A stretch of 64,000 bases of DNA from assembly GCA_963377175.1 (NCBI GenBank), contig CAUJNA010000846.1, positions 321,983 through 385,982 of the forward strand, written 5' to 3'. The translations under genes and the position numbers were made by a program. This DNA is from Effrenium voratum. Its lineage: Eukaryota > Sar > Dinophyceae > Suessiales > Symbiodiniaceae. Below are positions 61,480 through 64,000 of the stretch, piece by piece; within the stretch, counting starts at the first letter, position 1, and the number at the start of each line of letters is the position of its first letter. The notes under the pieces were generated by a model, which saw only the letters and a list, made by a program, of their open reading frames with translations, did not search any database and was not told the origin of the DNA.

Positions 61480-62704
61480 CAGCTCTATTCAGGTGCTTGC
61501 AACATGTAGTTCAATGAACCCAGGGATCGCAGCCAGATTTCGATCGAACCGTTTTTTTTTAGTATTGTCGGGCATACTCGAAGCGACAAAAAATCTGCAT
61601 GTCCCATCATCCAACTCAAGGAAATGCAGCCTTGAAAGGCTCATTCTCCAATATAGGTCACGGAGTTGGGAATGGTCACGCTTGCCAATGAGCTGCAACC
61701 TTCGAATGAAGCGTCTCTAATCTTATTTACGGAGTCGGGAATGCCAATGAGCAGCAACCTTCAAAGGCAAAATGTCCAATCCCAATTACGGAGTTGGGAA
61801 TGGTCACGCTTGCCATAAGCTGCAGCCTTCGATTGAAGCGTCTCTAATCTTATTCACGGAGTCGGGAATGCCAATGAGCTGCAACCTTCATAGGCAAGAT
61901 GTCCAATCCCAATTACGGAGTTTGGAATGGTCACTCTTGCCAATGAGCTGCAACCTTCGAATGAAGCGTCTCTAATCTTATTCACGGAGTCGGGAATGCC
62001 AATGAGCTGCAACCTGCAAATGAAGCGTCTCGGGAATGCCAATGAGCTGCAACCTTCAAAGGCATCTTACGTCACGGAGTTGGGAATGGTCACGCTTGCC
62101 AATAAGATGCAGCCTCTGCAGGCACCATCTCCTATCTCAGTCACGGAGTTGAAAGTGGTCAGGCTTGCCCATGAGCTGCAGCCTTCAAAGGCACGTTCTC
62201 CAATCCCAGTCAAGGAGTTGGGAATGCTAGCGCTTGCCAATGAGCTGCAACCTCGGAAGGCACCTTCCCGAATCTCAGTCACAGAGTTGGGAAGAGTCAC
62301 TCTTGCCAATAAGCTACAACCTGCAAAGGCATACTCGCCTATATACCTCATGGAGTTGGGAATGGTCAAGCTTGCCAATGAGCTGCATCCGCTCCAACAA
62401 CCACCTCCGCCGTGCTCATGTTGCGCTTGGATGCATCTTTGCAGGGCAGCCACGTGTGCAGCTGTCTCTTGAATTCACGGATGGTCGTGTGGGCGGACAC
62501 TACGAATGAGTCTTCCTCCCCAGACAGCTGTCGCACGTAGTCTCTCTTGCTATGGCTGGCTAGTGCTCCAAACAGGTGGTTTCCTTCTGTATTTGTCAGT
62601 CCCGTCTGAATCAACGCCAAAAAGAGTACCCTCAAAAAGTATCTGGGTCGGTTGTTGACAACATGGCCAGCCCCTTTTAAGCCCAGGACTTTTTCTGTGC
62701 GCAA
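61480..62704 (-). pseudogene. Decayed BspA-type leucine-rich-repeat gene
   Basis: Reading from 62704 downwards, a frame to 62366 gives SGEEDSFVVSAHTTIREFKR and a Trp-Leu-Pro-Cys-Lys segment. This resembles the ubiquitin-like N-terminus that I recall preceding LRR repeats in dinoflagellate proteins. From 62453 to 62067 another frame gives five or six 23-residue repeats of the LRR_5 type (GCSSLASLTIPNS, IGEYAFAGCS, VTEIREGAFRGCSSL). Further repeats continue in broken frames through 61854-62042 and about 61620-61740. The repeat period is 69 nt and is also plain at DNA level (GGAGTTGGGAATGGTCACGC). Several frameshifts and shortened units argue against a functional product. BspA-like repeats are generally protein-binding; no specific role can be given. 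Confidence 0.78.
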
Positions 62705-64000
62705 ACAACATAATTCTGTCAGGGTTCTGAAAGGTTCCGTTTTCCCCTCAAGTTTGTTGGGCGCGCAGACAATTGAGCCAACTCTGCTTCATCCACAAAG
62801 TTGGTTCTACTGGACGGAACTAACCCCTGTTGCCTCAAATATGACCATGGCACCTACTTAGTATACTCAACATCCAAGTAAATCGGGGCGGGGCGTTGAG
62901 GGGGAGGCACTCAAAAGGTGAAGAACTGGTTGATTTAGACTCCAGGTTGACAGCATAATGCTCGGTCCAACTCAACGGGCATGATGAATATGCCCTCTAG
63001 GCTCCCGTTCTGGGCAAATCGTGGGCTGAACGTGCACTTTCATGTTCATGACGGGGACTGGTGGGGAGGGGAGAGGGGAGGGGGAGAGGGGGGGGGGGCA
63101 CGAAATGGTTGGAGGATGCGAACGCTTGTTGACAAGAAAGTCACTCGATATTCTCAGCAGAAAAGTCGATTTGTCCAGCACTAAAATGGCCCAAGCCCCA
63201 AAAACGTCCAACTCAGGAAGCGAGTATTGAGGTTTAATTCTGGGAAGCCGGCTACAGATTGGGCTACCGGTGGGTGTACCCGTAGTTTCCGACTTGGTTT
63301 CCCTGTACTCCATCGTTACCTGCCAAACCAAAATATAGATCTCGGCAGAACATCACCTAGGTTCTACTTACCCCAATGGACATACCCCCAAATCTGTGGT
63401 TACAAACGAATGATAATGGGTGGCACAGGCAGGTTGCATCCAGGGTACCCTTAGTCCATGGCTTGTACGACTAGGTACAAACAGGTATGTCCTTTTAAGG
63501 TGCGCAAGTAGGACCAAACGACTGAGCAACGCCCAAAAAATACGCTCTGGGTCTACTGACATGGTAGAGGTTATAGGCCTTACTACAACCCCAGCTAAAC
63601 AAGGCAGAACCACCTCCAAGAATGCCACTTCCGGGGATTCGGGCGCTCAGCTGAAAATAAGACGAACCTTCTTGGATAAGCTCGTTTTTCCATTGGTGAG
63701 CTTGCTGGGTCGGCGTTTCAACATGAACTCGACCATCTGTTGAGTCAAGAGGAAACTTCGTTTCGGCGCGACCCCATTTTGAATTGATCTTCCATAATTC
63801 GCAAAGAAACATTACACTTCCGACGCCTTCCGCCCTGGCCCGCCCGCCGCTTTATTCTTGGCGCCGTACCAGACACGGCCGTTGTCGGAATCACCGAAAC
63901 GGCCCCATCATGTGACCGAAGCGGCTCTGGGGCCAAGCGTCGCCTTTTGAAGGATTTGACGCCAAGTTCGGGCGCGCAAGCGCGCGGCAACATGGGTGTA
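62705..64000. other. No gene seen
   Basis: A G-rich run lies near 63058-63098. CACTCGATATTCTCAGC near 63143 and CAACTCAGGAAGCGAGTATT near 63208 may be a diverged family K element. Short frames near 63420-63990 have no recognised domain. Confidence 0.45.

Overview
The window is almost certainly nuclear DNA of a dinoflagellate. I infer this from four kinds of sequence: a Ty1/copia element whose Gag has CCCH zinc knuckles, a retroelement coupling a Gag-like protein to a DNA-methyltransferase-like domain, a decayed BspA-type leucine-rich-repeat gene, and a Polinton-type integrase beside an S74-type fibre gene. The genus cannot be fixed by reading alone. No intact host housekeeping gene was recognised.

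Region 1 (1-17,098, minus strand) is one very large Ty1/copia-like retrotransposon with three long open frames. Transcription runs from right to left. ORF1 carries a coiled coil, Gag core, two CCCH knuckles, aspartic protease and integrase. ORF2 carries reverse transcriptase and RNase H. ORF3 is about 2,736 codons and carries a methyltransferase-like domain, long unknown regions and a Tpt1/KptA-like RNA 2'-phosphotransferase domain that keeps the catalytic residues. Each ORF lies in the -1 frame relative to the one before, with overlaps of 79 and 67 nt. The 3' end of the element lies beyond position 1. The Tpt1-like domain is the most interesting thing in the window.

Region 2 (17,739-22,674, minus strand) is a decayed tyrosine-recombinase retroelement: recombinase, Gag-like protein, then methyltransferase-like domain, each broken by frameshifts. 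No reverse transcriptase was found.

Region 3 (22.7-30.8 kb) is repeats: a four-copy tandem array of about 390 bp, a 202-bp-arm inverted repeat, a palindromic minisatellite of GCTATATGT blocks, GC-rich repeats, and a possible coding remnant near 25-26 kb.

Region 4 (31.0-35.8 kb, plus strand) is a very GC-rich island with a frameshifted tail-fibre-like gene ending in a peptidase S74 chaperone domain, followed by a Polinton-type integrase. It looks like a fragment of an integrated Polinton-like virus. A two-hairpin element follows both genes, and its stem sequence covaries among four copies.

Region 5 (35.8-37.6 kb) holds an inverted repeat, a minisatellite, a 100-N assembly gap and a long GATA array.

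Region 6 (37.6-64 kb) is gene-poor and full of short (about 90-140 bp) terminal-inverted-repeat elements of at least seven families. Several have TA flanks, one is nested in another, and several have ends compatible with GT...AG splicing, so some may be introner-like. A decayed BspA-type LRR gene lies at 61.5-62.7 kb. All repeat families were found by eye, so boundaries are approximate.
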